Shown one piece after another: positions 20,139-29,203 of a DNA stretch of 43,991 bases. The notes beneath the pieces were generated by a model. The model saw nothing but the letters and a program-made list of their open reading frames with translations. It ran no database searches and was not told the DNA's origin. The position numbers were made by a program, and so were the translations under genes. Source of the stretch: Crenothrix polyspora (GTDB lineage Bacteria > Pseudomonadota > Gammaproteobacteria > Methylococcales > Methylomonadaceae); the NCBI GenBank assembly GCA_945877505.1, contig CAMDWT010000008.1:1-43991 (forward strand), given 5' to 3'. Position 1 is the stretch's first letter, and every line of letters begins with the position of its first letter.

Positions 20139-21797
20139 TCAGTTAAAAAACTTAGCCGCATTAATTAACGTATTATAAATACCCCAGCCCAGCGCCAACG
20201 CCACCATTCCCCACGCCAACCAAACCATTACTGGATGAGTCAACTGACCATCCTCGCTACTAACCTTTTTATCCACCTCTGAGTGAACTTCATCTTCAAT
20301 GATTTTTTCATGAGCCTGTCGCTTCTCTTCAGCCAACTCCTCAGCAGTCATAAACCATTTGTCAGCGACCGGGCGAATCAACAGATTACAGATCAAGCCG
20401 ACCACCAATAAGCCAGCCAGTATCATCATGGTCTGGTTATAAACCTGTTCGCGTGGCAAGCCCAAACCCAATTGATAATCGCGCATATAATTGACGATCA
20501 CCGGCCCTAAAATCCCAGCCGTTGCCCAAGCTGTCAATAAGCGCCCATGAATAGCACCCACCATTTGCGTGCCAAATAAATCAGCTAAATACGCCGGAAC
20601 CGTTGCAAAACCACCACCATACATACTTAAAATAATGCAAAATGCGGAAACAAATAACAGTTTATTACCCGCATTTGCACTACCGGGAACACTGATATAA
20701 AGCAGGCAACCCAATACAAAAAATATAAAAAACGTTGTTTTACGGCCAAAAAAATCAGATAAGCTAGCCCAAAAGAAGCGTCCACCAATATTAAATAAAC
20801 TTAATAAGGCAGTAAATCCAGCAGCAACGCCAGCAATAGCGGCAAGCTCACCTTTATCTAACATGCTATAGGTTTTAGCCACCCCTATTAACTGCCCACC
20901 AAAAACTTCTTGCAACATCGGCGAGGACATACCAATTACGCCAATACCAGCGCTCACATTCATACATAGCACGCCCCACAGCAGCCAAAATTGTTTAATT
21001 TTGAAGACATTCTTTACATGCACATGATGAGGCGTAATCATGTGGTTAATCTTTTCAGCTACGGGTGCTTTCCATCCCAAAGGTTTCCAGCCAGTCATTG
21101 GAATGCGATAACTCAACGCACCTGACATCATAAAAACAAAGTAAATCCCTGCCATAACAATAAAAGTTTGCATAACACCAACGTCAGTGGGTGTAGCAAA
21201 ATGCTTCATTAACCCAGTCGCTAAAGGTGATCCAATCATTGCACCGCCACCAAATCCCATAATAGCCATACCCGTAGCCATACCTCGGCGATCTGGAAAC
21301 CATTTAATGAGTGTAGATACGGGTGAAATATAGCCCAAGCCTAAGCCAATGCCGCCTATTACACCCGACCCTAATAACATCATCCAAAACTGATGCCAAT
21401 AAATACCCAATGCTGAAAGCAACATGCCTCCACACCAACACATCGCGCTTATTACAGCCGCTTTTCTTGGACCTACACGCTCTAACCATCCCCCCCATAG
21501 CCCAGCGGAGGAACCAAGAAAGACAAAAAATAAAGTATACATCCAGCCCAATGTGGAAATTTTCCAATCACAAGTGGTCACAAATAACTCCTGAAAAAAA
21601 CCGACCTCAGGACCACAGGCAATACTCTCTTTAATTCCTATTGCTTTTGAAAGAGGTAGCCAGAAAACCGAAAACCCATACGCCATACCAATACACAAAT
21701 GAATTGCTAACGCTGCGGGTGGAACTAACCAGCGATTAAATCCAGACCCCGCAATAGTGCGTTCTTTATCCAGAAAACTCAGTGTAGCCTTACTCAT
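20139..21797 (-). CDS. OFA-family MFS transporter with fused C-terminal small-subunit helix
   Basis: Major facilitator of the oxalate/formate antiporter group (OxlT/YhjX-like), 552 aa. The N-terminal half has IHLCIGMAYGFSVFWLPL and the MFS loop ERVGPRKAAV; the second half has FFGRKTTFF. Additional loop CGPEVGFFQELFVTTCDW lies between helices 1 and 2. After a charged linker (about 475-520), the last 30 residues add one more helix (HPVMVWLAWGMVALALGWGIY) resembling the separate MFS small subunit seen beside some OFA transporters. Substrate unknown, a small carboxylate by family. It is upstream of the nor operon on the same strand with a 92-nt gap. Confidence 0.88.
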   Translation of the reverse strand: MSKATLSFLDKERTIAGSGFNRWLVPPAALAIHLCIGMAYGFSVFWLPLSKAIGIKESIACGPEVGFFQELFVTTCDWKISTLGWMYTLFFVFLGSSAGLWGGWLERVGPRKAAVISAMCWCGGMLLSALGIYWHQFWMMLLGSGVIGGIGLGLGYISPVSTLIKWFPDRRGMATGMAIMGFGGGAMIGSPLATGLMKHFATPTDVGVMQTFIVMAGIYFVFMMSGALSYRIPMTGWKPLGWKAPVAEKINHMITPHHVHVKNVFKIKQFWLLWGVLCMNVSAGIGVIGMSSPMLQEVFGGQLIGVAKTYSMLDKGELAAIAGVAAGFTALLSLFNIGGRFFWASLSDFFGRKTTFFIFFVLGCLLYISVPGSANAGNKLLFVSAFCIILSMYGGGFATVPAYLADLFGTQMVGAIHGRLLTAWATAGILGPVIVNYMRDYQLGLGLPREQVYNQTMMILAGLLVVGLICNLLIRPVADKWFMTAEELAEEKRQAHEKIIEDEVHSEVDKKVSSEDGQLTHPVMVWLAWGMVALALGWGIYNTLINAAKFFN

Positions 21798-22131
21798 AAT
21801 ATCAACCTGTTATTTATTAAATGAATCGCTCAAGAATTATACGGGGCACAGGTTGCATTTGCATTACCCTCTATATAAAACATCTCTTAACTCATCCTAA
21901 CGCCAACAAGGCCAAAACAACCTAAAACCCTCTTAATAACTTTGCGTAAAAACAAGAAAATGCTGACTTATTCAAGTTTTCTTACAATGTCAGTGAAACT
22001 CTTGTAAAATCTTTTTGTCTGTAAGTTTGCTGACTTTCAACCTAAACGTTGATTGATTTATTAGGCTTAGGCGTTTAAGTTCGCTTAGCCGACGCTTTTT
22101 TGTTAATTATTTACTAAGGAATCTGACTAAG
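21798..22131. other. divergent intergenic region between the OFA transporter and yccA
   Basis: 334 nt without a gene. Near yccA there is a GC-containing segment (22064-22103) with imperfect dyads GGCTTAGGCG...CGCTTAGCC and GCGT...ACGC followed by TTTTTTG, which could fold as a leader terminator. No confident promoter or operator was found for the transporter. Confidence 0.35.
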
Positions 22132-22800
22132 ATGAGATTAAATACTGCTATTTCGCGTCCAGAAGCAAGTATTCTGGCAAGTAATAAAGTACTAAAAAAC
22201 ACGTATATGTTGTTATCAATGACATTGATTTTCAGCGCAATGACCGCTGGCGCATCAATGTACTTAAATCTTGCGCCTTTTGGCATGATTGTCACATTGG
22301 TGGGTTTTTATGGCCTATTCTTTTTAACCGCTAAATTTAGCAACAGCGCCTTAGGGTTGCTTTTTGTTTTCGCATTAACCGGTTTTATGGGTTTGACACT
22401 AGGACCCATCTTATCAATGTACATTACTGCTTTCAGTAACGGCCATGAACTTATCATGATGGCATTGGGTGGAACGGGTGTTGTGTTTTTGGGATTGTCA
22501 GGCTACGCCTTAACAACACGCAAAGACTTTAGTTACTTAGGTGGCTTTCTGATGGTTGGGGTGCTGGTAGCGTTTCTTGCCGGCATAGGCGCTATCGTTT
22601 TCGCTATACCTGCCTTATCACTGGCCGTATCTGCCATGTTTATTTTGCTGATGTCAGGAATGATCCTGTTTCAAACCAGCCAAATAGTTAACGGCGGTGA
22701 AACCAACTATATCCTAGCTACCATCTCGCTATATGTATCTATCTACAACTTATTTTTAAGTTTATTACAATTGTTAGGCGCATTTAACGGTAGAAATTAA
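22132..22800 (+). CDS. yccA: Bax inhibitor-1 family membrane protein YccA
   Basis: Seven-helix inner-membrane protein, 222 aa (E. coli YccA 219). Shared landmarks include KVLKNTYMLLSMTLIFSA near the N-terminus, TLVGFYGLFFLTAK, LTGFMGLTLGPIL, YALTTRKDFSYLGGFLM and the C-terminal GGETNYILATISLYVSIYNLF. In E. coli YccA is a substrate and modulator of FtsH, and ftsH is also in this window though 16 kb away. Likely monocistronic, ending at a strong terminator. Confidence 0.93.
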   Translation: MRLNTAISRPEASILASNKVLKNTYMLLSMTLIFSAMTAGASMYLNLAPFGMIVTLVGFYGLFFLTAKFSNSALGLLFVFALTGFMGLTLGPILSMYITAFSNGHELIMMALGGTGVVFLGLSGYALTTRKDFSYLGGFLMVGVLVAFLAGIGAIVFAIPALSLAVSAMFILLMSGMILFQTSQIVNGGETNYILATISLYVSIYNLFLSLLQLLGAFNGRN

Positions 22801-22820
22801 TACCCGCTAAACTTATAAAT

Positions 22821-22851
22821 AAAAAAGGGTGCTTTAAAGCACCCTTTTTTT
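22821..22851. terminator. bidirectional terminator between yccA and the TIGR04073 gene
   Basis: AAAAAAGGGTGCTTT is followed directly by its exact complement and a T-run. It works on both strands, between convergent genes ending at 22800 and 22878. Confidence 0.92.
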
Positions 22852-22877
22852 GTTAAGAAAAAAACCTCCAAAAAACC

Positions 22878-23258
22878 TTAAGGCAAAAACTCCCAGGTAG
22901 TTCGGTAAGACGTTTCCTCATTAAATTTCTGCCAAATAAAATCAGGCTTAACCATCGATTTGGTTGGGATCATAAAAGTAACCAAATCCGTTGCACCACA
23001 TAAAGTGCGCCCTAACATTTGCACAAAGCCGCTAACAACTCCAGCCGTTCCCGCATAAAGAGGACCACTAGTCCGGTTAGCAATCATGATAGATTTAGGT
23101 ATTTCGCCTAACCCAGTAACCACATTAATAAGACCATTACCCATTTTCACACCAATTTTAGCGGGATAAGTTGTTGCCGCTGCCTCATACGGTGAAAACA
23201 AAAATAATGAACTTAATACCAATAATAACTTTAATACCTGCTTCATCAACAACTCCAA
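22878..23258 (-). CDS. exosortase-system-associated protein, TIGR04073 type
   Basis: 126-aa exported protein: signal peptide with hydrophobic core LKLLLVLSSLFLFSPYEAAA, then the family pattern KMGNGLINVVTGLGEIPKSI and GTAGVVSGFVQMLGRTLCGATDLVTFMIP. Such proteins are found in genomes with exosortase/PEP-CTERM sorting but their role is unknown. The ORF starts MELLMKQ; the second Met (residue 5) is an equally good start. No exosortase gene is in the window. Downstream end faces the yccA terminator. Confidence 0.85.
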   Translation of the reverse strand: MELLMKQVLKLLLVLSSLFLFSPYEAAATTYPAKIGVKMGNGLINVVTGLGEIPKSIMIANRTSGPLYAGTAGVVSGFVQMLGRTLCGATDLVTFMIPTKSMVKPDFIWQKFNEETSYRTTWEFLP

Positions 23259-23341
23259 AATGATTAAAAAATGAGTCCCACTTTAAAAATTCTAACATAC
23301 TTCAAAGCTAAGACACAAAAAGCCCTTACTTATCATAGCTT

Positions 23342-26300
23342 TTACTGATTATGCTGACAAAACCTACCAAATCGCAATAGCATTGCAGGCAACAATAATA
23401 AGTTCAACACGGTTGAAGATGCCAAACCACCCATTATAATCGCCGCCATCGGCCCCATGATTTCACGGCCAGGATTATCACTATTAAACGCAATGGGAAA
23501 CATCGCTAAAGCGGTCACCAATGCCGTCATTAGAATTGAAGGTAATCGCTCTTGAGCCCCTTTTACAACCGTTTCCAAATCCCACCTATCGCCTTCCACT
23601 TCAACTAAGTATCGATAATGTGACAACAACATAATGCTGTTACGGACAGTAATGCCAAATAACGTAATGAACCCTACGATAGAACCTACCGATAAAGTCG
23701 CTTCCGTGATCATTACTGCGGCAATACCTCCAATTAATGCAAAGGGCAGATTAACAAGTGCCAAGAGCGTATTGCGAAGACTACCGATCGCTATATAAAT
23801 AAAAATCAACACCCCAGCACCTGCTAATAATGAATGCAAAATCAACTCATTACGTGCCTCCGCCTGCTCAACAGCCGCTCCCGTAAACTCAGGATAACTA
23901 TCCACCGAAACAGGAATTTCTTCTCGTACGCGATTTTTTAAGTCTTGGATAAAAGCATTCATATCTCTACTAAGTACATTACAAGTCACGGCCTGACGTC
24001 GTTGTGCCCCTTGATGCAATATATTATAACGGCTTGCTGTATGCCTTATTTCGGCAACTTGCTCCAAGCGAATTAAAGCGCCATCCTTAGTTCTAATGGG
24101 AAGCTTAGCAAGTGATTCAGGTTGCTGCCTCAATTCAGGCGCCAACGCCACGGCAATGTTAATTATTTTTTTACCCTGAAGCTGTTTACCGACGATTTTG
24201 CTTTCATACCCTGCCTGCAAGGCATTAATAACCTCCCCAGGCGCCACACCTAAAAACGCTAATTGTTCAAGATTCAAGTTAACTTGCAACATTGGCGTGG
24301 CCGGCGGTGAGCGCAACTGTACATCTGCAGAACCTGGAGTTTCACGCATAATTCGGGCGAGTGTTTGCGCTTGAATATCAAGCAAATTCAAATCATTGCC
24401 ATACAGATTAACAACGACAGGTGCCGTATAGCCAGAAATCGTCTCATCAACGCGCTCTGTTAAAAAAGTATTTGCTTCAAAACCAATACCAGGAAAATCA
24501 TTTAAAATCTGACGTAGCTGATTAAGAATATGCTGCTGCTGTTCGCCTGATAAGGGTTCAAGACGGACTTCATATTCGCTATAGTGACTGCCGTAAGTAT
24601 CAGCACCTCGCGCCGCACGACCTGCCCATTGCGAAACAGATTGCACGCCAGGAACCGTCATGAACTGTTCAGTCAGTTTACTACCGATCCTTAAAGATTC
24701 TTGCAATGAGGTGCCCGGAATACTGCTAGTGTGAACAATGTAATGTCCTTCACGCAATTCTGGCAAAAACTTACTATCAAGCGTTAAAAAACCTAACAGA
24801 CCTGATAGGCAGACCATAATACTAACAATAATAAGCCCGTCAAAATGCTTAAAAACAAACGTTAATAGGTCTTTATAAAGTGGCTTGATGCGTTTGATAA
24901 GAGGTGGATCATTGGCCTGACTTAACTTAGTATCCAGTAAAACAAAACATAAAGCGGGCGTTAAAGTCAGAGCAACCAATAAAGATATCAAAATCGCCAA
25001 AATATACGAATATCCCAAAGGTGCAAATAAACGTCCGGCCACCCCGCTTAAAGTCAGTAACGGCACGAAAGCCAGTGCAACAATAAAACTAGCGTAAACC
25101 ACTGAACTGCGGACTTCTAACGATGCTTGGTAAACAACACTTGCAACCGATAAAGGCTGAGCTAACAGTCGATTTTCTCGTAAACGCCGAAAAATATTTT
25201 CAGTATCAATAATGGCATCATCAACCACTTCACCTAACGCAATCGCCAAACCACCCAGCACCATAATATTGAGGTTAACCCCTGTTTCCAACAAAACGAT
25301 AATCGCCCCAATTAACGAGACCGGAATAGCCAGTGCAGAAATAAAAGCAGTACGAAAATTAAACAAAAACAAGTACAAAATAATTAATACAAATAACCCT
25401 CCCATCAGCAAATGCCCTGATAAATTAGCTATTGACCGCTCTATATAATCAGCAGGGCGAAATAAATGCTCATAAAAACTAATGTCCTCACTCTTAAAAA
25501 CCGGCTCAAATTCTTTTAAAGCCTGCTCAACCTGCTTGGATACCGTCAAGGTATTGGCTCCATATTGGCCGATAATCATCAAAACGATCCCTGCCTTACC
25601 ACCGATTTGTGCCGCACCTATAGGCGGTTCAGGTGCATATACGATAGTAGTCACCTCACCCAACGTAATGTTTCGCCCCTGCTCACGCTTTACAATTATT
25701 TTTGCAAACTGTGCAGGCGTAATGGGCTGCCCCGTCACTTGCAAGGTAAAGCGTTGATTATTATTTTCTATAAAACCACCGCCCTGAATAACACCCGCTT
25801 CCGACGCTGCTTTAATAATGTCATCCAACGCTAAATCGAATCGATGCAACTGCACAGGATCAACCTGTATTTGCAACTGTGCGACCTCCCCGCCAAAGAC
25901 ATTAACATCGGCGACACCATGCACCGCCAAAAGACGCGGCACTAGCGTCCAATCCACCAGACTACGCAACGCCATTAAGTCTTTCTTATCAGCCTGTAAA
26001 CCAATAGTTAATACCGTTGCAGAAGACGACGATAAAGGGATGGCAACTGGAGTAATACCTAGCGGCAATTGCGCAGGTAAACTAGCCAGACGTTCACTAA
26101 TCAATTGTCGATTTCGATACACATCACTTTTTTCAATAAACGTTGCCGTTATAATTGATAAGCCCTGAATCGATTCTGATCGCACCGACTCTAAGCCGAC
26201 TAAGCCACTGATTGAAGTTTCAATTTGACGAGTGACGAGAACTTCAACTTGTTCTGCCGATAAGCCAGGTGATTCGCTTTGTATAATCACCCGTTTAGGC

Positions 26301-26428
26301 GCAAATTCGGGAAAAATATCCAAGCCAGCGGTAGTGAAACGGTAACCACCATAAAGCAAAATCAATACCGCAATGGCGATAATAATTCCGTAGAAACGAA
26401 TTGAAAAACGGATAAGGGCACTTAGCAT
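23342..26428 (-). CDS. heavy-metal-type RND efflux permease (CusA/CzcA family)
   Basis: Inner-membrane proton/metal antiporter subunit, 1028 aa, with helix 1 at residues 10-28, two large periplasmic loops, and helix bundles around 335-495 and 850-1020. The HME signature in helix 4, GEVVDDAIIDTENIFRRLRE, has the acidic pair spacing that marks metal-ion RNDs rather than drug RNDs. Known relatives need a membrane fusion protein and an outer membrane channel; neither is adjacent, so partners must be elsewhere or absent. Substrate metal cannot be read. It is transcribed alone, divergent from the TPR gene. Confidence 0.92.
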   Translation of the reverse strand: MLSALIRFSIRFYGIIIAIAVLILLYGGYRFTTAGLDIFPEFAPKRVIIQSESPGLSAEQVEVLVTRQIETSISGLVGLESVRSESIQGLSIITATFIEKSDVYRNRQLISERLASLPAQLPLGITPVAIPLSSSSATVLTIGLQADKKDLMALRSLVDWTLVPRLLAVHGVADVNVFGGEVAQLQIQVDPVQLHRFDLALDDIIKAASEAGVIQGGGFIENNNQRFTLQVTGQPITPAQFAKIIVKREQGRNITLGEVTTIVYAPEPPIGAAQIGGKAGIVLMIIGQYGANTLTVSKQVEQALKEFEPVFKSEDISFYEHLFRPADYIERSIANLSGHLLMGGLFVLIILYLFLFNFRTAFISALAIPVSLIGAIIVLLETGVNLNIMVLGGLAIALGEVVDDAIIDTENIFRRLRENRLLAQPLSVASVVYQASLEVRSSVVYASFIVALAFVPLLTLSGVAGRLFAPLGYSYILAILISLLVALTLTPALCFVLLDTKLSQANDPPLIKRIKPLYKDLLTFVFKHFDGLIIVSIMVCLSGLLGFLTLDSKFLPELREGHYIVHTSSIPGTSLQESLRIGSKLTEQFMTVPGVQSVSQWAGRAARGADTYGSHYSEYEVRLEPLSGEQQQHILNQLRQILNDFPGIGFEANTFLTERVDETISGYTAPVVVNLYGNDLNLLDIQAQTLARIMRETPGSADVQLRSPPATPMLQVNLNLEQLAFLGVAPGEVINALQAGYESKIVGKQLQGKKIINIAVALAPELRQQPESLAKLPIRTKDGALIRLEQVAEIRHTASRYNILHQGAQRRQAVTCNVLSRDMNAFIQDLKNRVREEIPVSVDSYPEFTGAAVEQAEARNELILHSLLAGAGVLIFIYIAIGSLRNTLLALVNLPFALIGGIAAVMITEATLSVGSIVGFITLFGITVRNSIMLLSHYRYLVEVEGDRWDLETVVKGAQERLPSILMTALVTALAMFPIAFNSDNPGREIMGPMAAIIMGGLASSTVLNLLLLPAMLLRFGRFCQHNQ

Positions 26429-26746
26429 TAGCTTATAGAAGGTTAAGATATTTTACTCAACAGCTGTAAGCAGAGAACTTAGATATTTTAAGCACTGCTG
26501 TACTGCTTTTATTTAAGAATATCCACAAAGGATTCTTTTATATTTAACCGCTATCTTACTATTTTTTAAGTCGTAAAGCTTAATGCTTATTAACCCGCCA
26601 ATAATCGACAGCTTGTTTATTTTAACCCGTAAGCTCTATTGTTTTATTATCTACATGCCTATATTATCTAGAGACTATAAGCGTTTTCCTTTTTGGTTTA
26701 CCCCTTACTTTAGTCTAGTGACTTATTAAAATCAGGAATTGAATTC
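26429..26746. other. divergent intergenic region between the RND pump and the TPR gene
   Basis: 318 nt, strongly AT-rich, no ORF and no clear operator or metal-regulator dyad (no MerR-type spaced dyad recognised). Promoters for both genes presumably lie here. Confidence 0.4.
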
Positions 26747-27589
26747 ATGTTAAACCCTACCATCATTAAACACACGCTACTGTTTTTAGCACTCGTTGTG
26801 GCCACGCCCAGTTTTGCTGAAGGAGATGCGACTATGCATCAGGTCTATTTGGCGGCAGAAGCGGGCAAATTCGCTGAAGCACAAACCATGATGGACAAAG
26901 TGCTAAGCGATCATCCCGACAGTGCCAAGGCACATTTTGTAGAAGCTGAATTATTAGCCAAACAAGGGCAGTTTGGTAACGCGAATATTGAATTAAACAA
27001 AGCTGAACAATTACAACCGGGACTCCCCTTTGTTAAACCAGAATCCTTACAACAGCTTAAAGGCCTTATTGCTTCTGCATCAAACCACTCAGTGCCGCCT
27101 ACGATTGCCAGACAAGCCTTACCCACCAATGCAAAAGATTGGATGCCAATGGCACTTTTATTTTTAGGCATAAGCTTTATTATCTTATTAGTATTATTTT
27201 TACGTCAGCTTAAATCAAATACGCTTCCCGCAGGGCACACCCCTGGCACTGCGCCTGGACAGCCTATGTCACCAGCAGGCCCAAATGGCGCTGGCTCAGT
27301 AATGGGCCAACCTACAGCAGGCGGAATGGGCTCTGGACTGATGGGCAATTTGGCAACTGGAGCCGCATTAGGCGCAGGTGTTGTGGCAGGAGAAGCGCTT
27401 ATGCACCATCTTCTGGACGACAAAGGCCATCCCGCTAACACTGACTCAACATTATCTGATTCGTCGCCTTGGGGCGCATCCTCCAATGCAAGTGACAATA
27501 ATGATATGGGCGGCACAGACTTTGGCATTACAGACACCTCATCATGGGATGACAACAGCTCCGATGATAGTAGCGGTGATTGGACCTAA
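26747..27589 (+). CDS. TPR-containing membrane protein with glycine-rich tail
   Basis: 280 aa. Signal peptide (cleavage after PSFA), then two TPR-like helical repeats (about 35-105: AAEAGKFAEAQTMMDKVL, AHFVEAELLAKQGQFGNANIE). One membrane helix at about 134-152, then a Gly/Ala/Met-rich segment with a glycine zipper (GSGLMGNLATGAALGAGVVA) and a final Asp/Ser/Trp-rich tail (DTSSWDDNSSDDSSGDWT). The tail type is shared by several bacterial membrane-stress proteins, but I cannot assign a function. The TerB-like gene follows after 38 nt, probably one operon. Confidence 0.8.
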   Translation: MLNPTIIKHTLLFLALVVATPSFAEGDATMHQVYLAAEAGKFAEAQTMMDKVLSDHPDSAKAHFVEAELLAKQGQFGNANIELNKAEQLQPGLPFVKPESLQQLKGLIASASNHSVPPTIARQALPTNAKDWMPMALLFLGISFIILLVLFLRQLKSNTLPAGHTPGTAPGQPMSPAGPNGAGSVMGQPTAGGMGSGLMGNLATGAALGAGVVAGEALMHHLLDDKGHPANTDSTLSDSSPWGASSNASDNNDMGGTDFGITDTSSWDDNSSDDSSGDWT

Positions 27590-27627
27590 ATTTACTTATA
27601 CTTTGAATTAATAGGCACTTCTAAACT

Positions 27628-28089
27628 ATGCTAACCCAGATAAAACTTTTTTTTGAGCGCCATCTTGCGCTGACGGCACCAACAGAAACCACCGATGAAA
27701 AGCTACAACTAGCCACGGTCGCCTTATTTTTAGAGATGATGACCATGGATGATAAAGTCGAGACTGTAGAAGAAGACCTTATTTTGCAGCTAATTCAACA
27801 AAACTTTTCCTTAACAACTGAACAAACCACAGCGCTATTAGCTTTAGCAGAAAGACAAAGAACCCAAGCTACCGATTATTTTCAATTTACGTCGCTAATC
27901 AATAAAGAATACAGTCCAGAGCAAAAAATACTCTTAATTGAGTCGCTCTGGAAAATTGCTTTTATTGATGGCGTATTGGATATGAACGAAGAGTATTTGG
28001 TCAGAAAAATTGCCGACCTTTTGTATGTTCCTCATACCGCTTTTATAATGGCAAAAAATCGTGTCAACGCCGAACATAAAATAGGCTAG
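27628..28089 (+). CDS. TerB-family (tellurite-resistance-like) protein
   Basis: 153-aa soluble all-helical protein. Family features: LATVALFLEMMTMDDKVETVEEDLILQLI, then a second half repeating the pattern around LIESLWKIAFIDGVLDMNEEYLVRKIADLL, with Asp residues (MDDKV, IDGVLD) at places where TerB folds bind metal. This COG4103-like branch is common and need not confer tellurite resistance. It follows the TPR protein closely, suggesting a joint role at the membrane. Confidence 0.82.
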   Translation: MLTQIKLFFERHLALTAPTETTDEKLQLATVALFLEMMTMDDKVETVEEDLILQLIQQNFSLTTEQTTALLALAERQRTQATDYFQFTSLINKEYSPEQKILLIESLWKIAFIDGVLDMNEEYLVRKIADLLYVPHTAFIMAKNRVNAEHKIG

Positions 28090-28240
28090 TGATAAAGGGT
28101 ATTGCTACCTATTCTTTAAACAACAAACACCAAAATCCTATAAAAGCTCACAAACTAAACCTTAAACTTTACACCTAACAACGAAACCGTCTTCAAATAA
28201 GCGACATTCTGTTGCTATCTTTTGTTAAAAACATAATATC

Positions 28241-28268
28241 TGGACAAAAACTCTAAACACGGTAAAAT
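28241..28268 (+). promoter_or_regulatory. probable sigma-70 promoter for aroQ-accBC
   Basis: -35 TGGACA, 16-nt spacer, -10 TAAAAT; predicted start about 28275, 30 nt before the aroQ ATG. Matches to consensus are moderate. Confidence 0.5.
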
Positions 28269-28304
28269 TACGCACTTTAAATCTTAGCGACTAAATAGAC
28301 ACAA

Positions 28305-28751
28305 ATGGCGACTATTACCGTTTTAAATGGCCCAAATTTAAATTTACTCGGTGTTCGCGAGCCAGGCCATTACGGAAATAAAACATTAGCCGACATTCGT
28401 CAATCACTCGAAGAGCAAGCTGCCCAGTTTAATCATCATCTTAATTTTCATCAAAATAATGCAGAGCATCAAATTGTTGAATTGATCCATCAGGCTTATG
28501 AAAATAAAGTTGATTTTATTATTATTAATCCAGCAGCATTTACCCATACCAGTGTCGCTATTCGCGATGCCCTGCTGGCAACTAAAATACCCTTTATAGA
28601 GGTTCATTTATCAAACGTCCATGCACGTGAACCTTTTAGAAAACACTCTTATTTTTCAGATATTGCCTGTGGCGTTATCTGTGGACTAGGAGCAACAGGC
28701 TACGAACTGGCCTTAACGGCCGCAAATCAGATACTAACAGAGAGACTCTAG
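28305..28751 (+). CDS. aroQ: type II 3-dehydroquinate dehydratase
   Basis: Shikimate-pathway enzyme converting 3-dehydroquinate to 3-dehydroshikimate, dodecameric type II. 148 aa. N-terminal [17 protein letters not shown] holds the catalytic Tyr and Arg of the flexible lid, [17 protein letters not shown] the substrate site, and [18 protein letters not shown] the catalytic His region. First gene of the conserved aroQ-accB-accC group, only 3 nt before accB. Confidence 0.97.
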   Translation: MATITVLNGPNLNLLGVREPGHYGNKTLADIRQSLEEQAAQFNHHLNFHQNNAEHQIVELIHQAYENKVDFIIINPAAFTHTSVAIRDALLATKIPFIEVHLSNVHAREPFRKHSYFSDIACGVICGLGATGYELALTAANQILTERL

Positions 28752-28754
28752 ACA

Positions 28755-29189
28755 ATGGATATTAGAAAAATAAAAAAACTTATCGAAATTATCGAAGAAT
28801 CAGACATTGCTGAAATAGAAATTAAAGAAGGCGAAGAAGCTATTCGCATTAGCCGCTATTCAGCCGCACCTGCGCCTATTGCTTATGCACAAGCACCTTC
28901 AGCGCCAGCAACCGTCCTCGTTTCTTCAGCCCCCGTTGTAGAAGAAAAAATAACAGGGCATGCTGTTAAGTCACCGATGGTAGGCACTTTTTATCGCTCA
29001 GCGTCACCGGGCACCAAAGTTTTCGTAGAAATTGGCCAGTCTGTTATGGCGGGTGATACCTTGTGCATTATCGAAGCCATGAAAATCCTTAATCAGATTG
29101 AAGCTGATAAAAGTGGCACTATCACTCAGATACTTGTTGAAAATGCTGAACCCGTTGAATATGGTCAACCCCTATTCATCATTGAATAA
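28755..29189 (+). CDS. accB: acetyl-CoA carboxylase biotin carboxyl carrier protein
   Basis: Carries biotin between AccC and carboxyltransferase AccAD in fatty acid synthesis. 144 aa: N-terminal [32 protein letters not shown], an Ala/Pro linker (about 37-65), and the biotinyl domain (70-144) with the modified Lys in [11 protein letters not shown], where many homologues have EAMKMMN. The protruding thumb ...[12 protein letters not shown] is present. 14 nt before accC. Confidence 0.97.
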   Translation: MDIRKIKKLIEIIEESDIAEIEIKEGEEAIRISRYSAAPAPIAYAQAPSAPATVLVSSAPVVEEKITGHAVKSPMVGTFYRSASPGTKVFVEIGQSVMAGDTLCIIEAMKILNQIEADKSGTITQILVENAEPVEYGQPLFIIE

Positions 29190-29203
29190 GTCGCGGAAAT
29201 CCT

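Noticed and set aside
22064-22103. Leader terminator or riboswitch in front of yccA
   Set aside because: The dyads are imperfect and mutually exclusive, and I recognise no riboswitch class; noted only in the intergenic entry.
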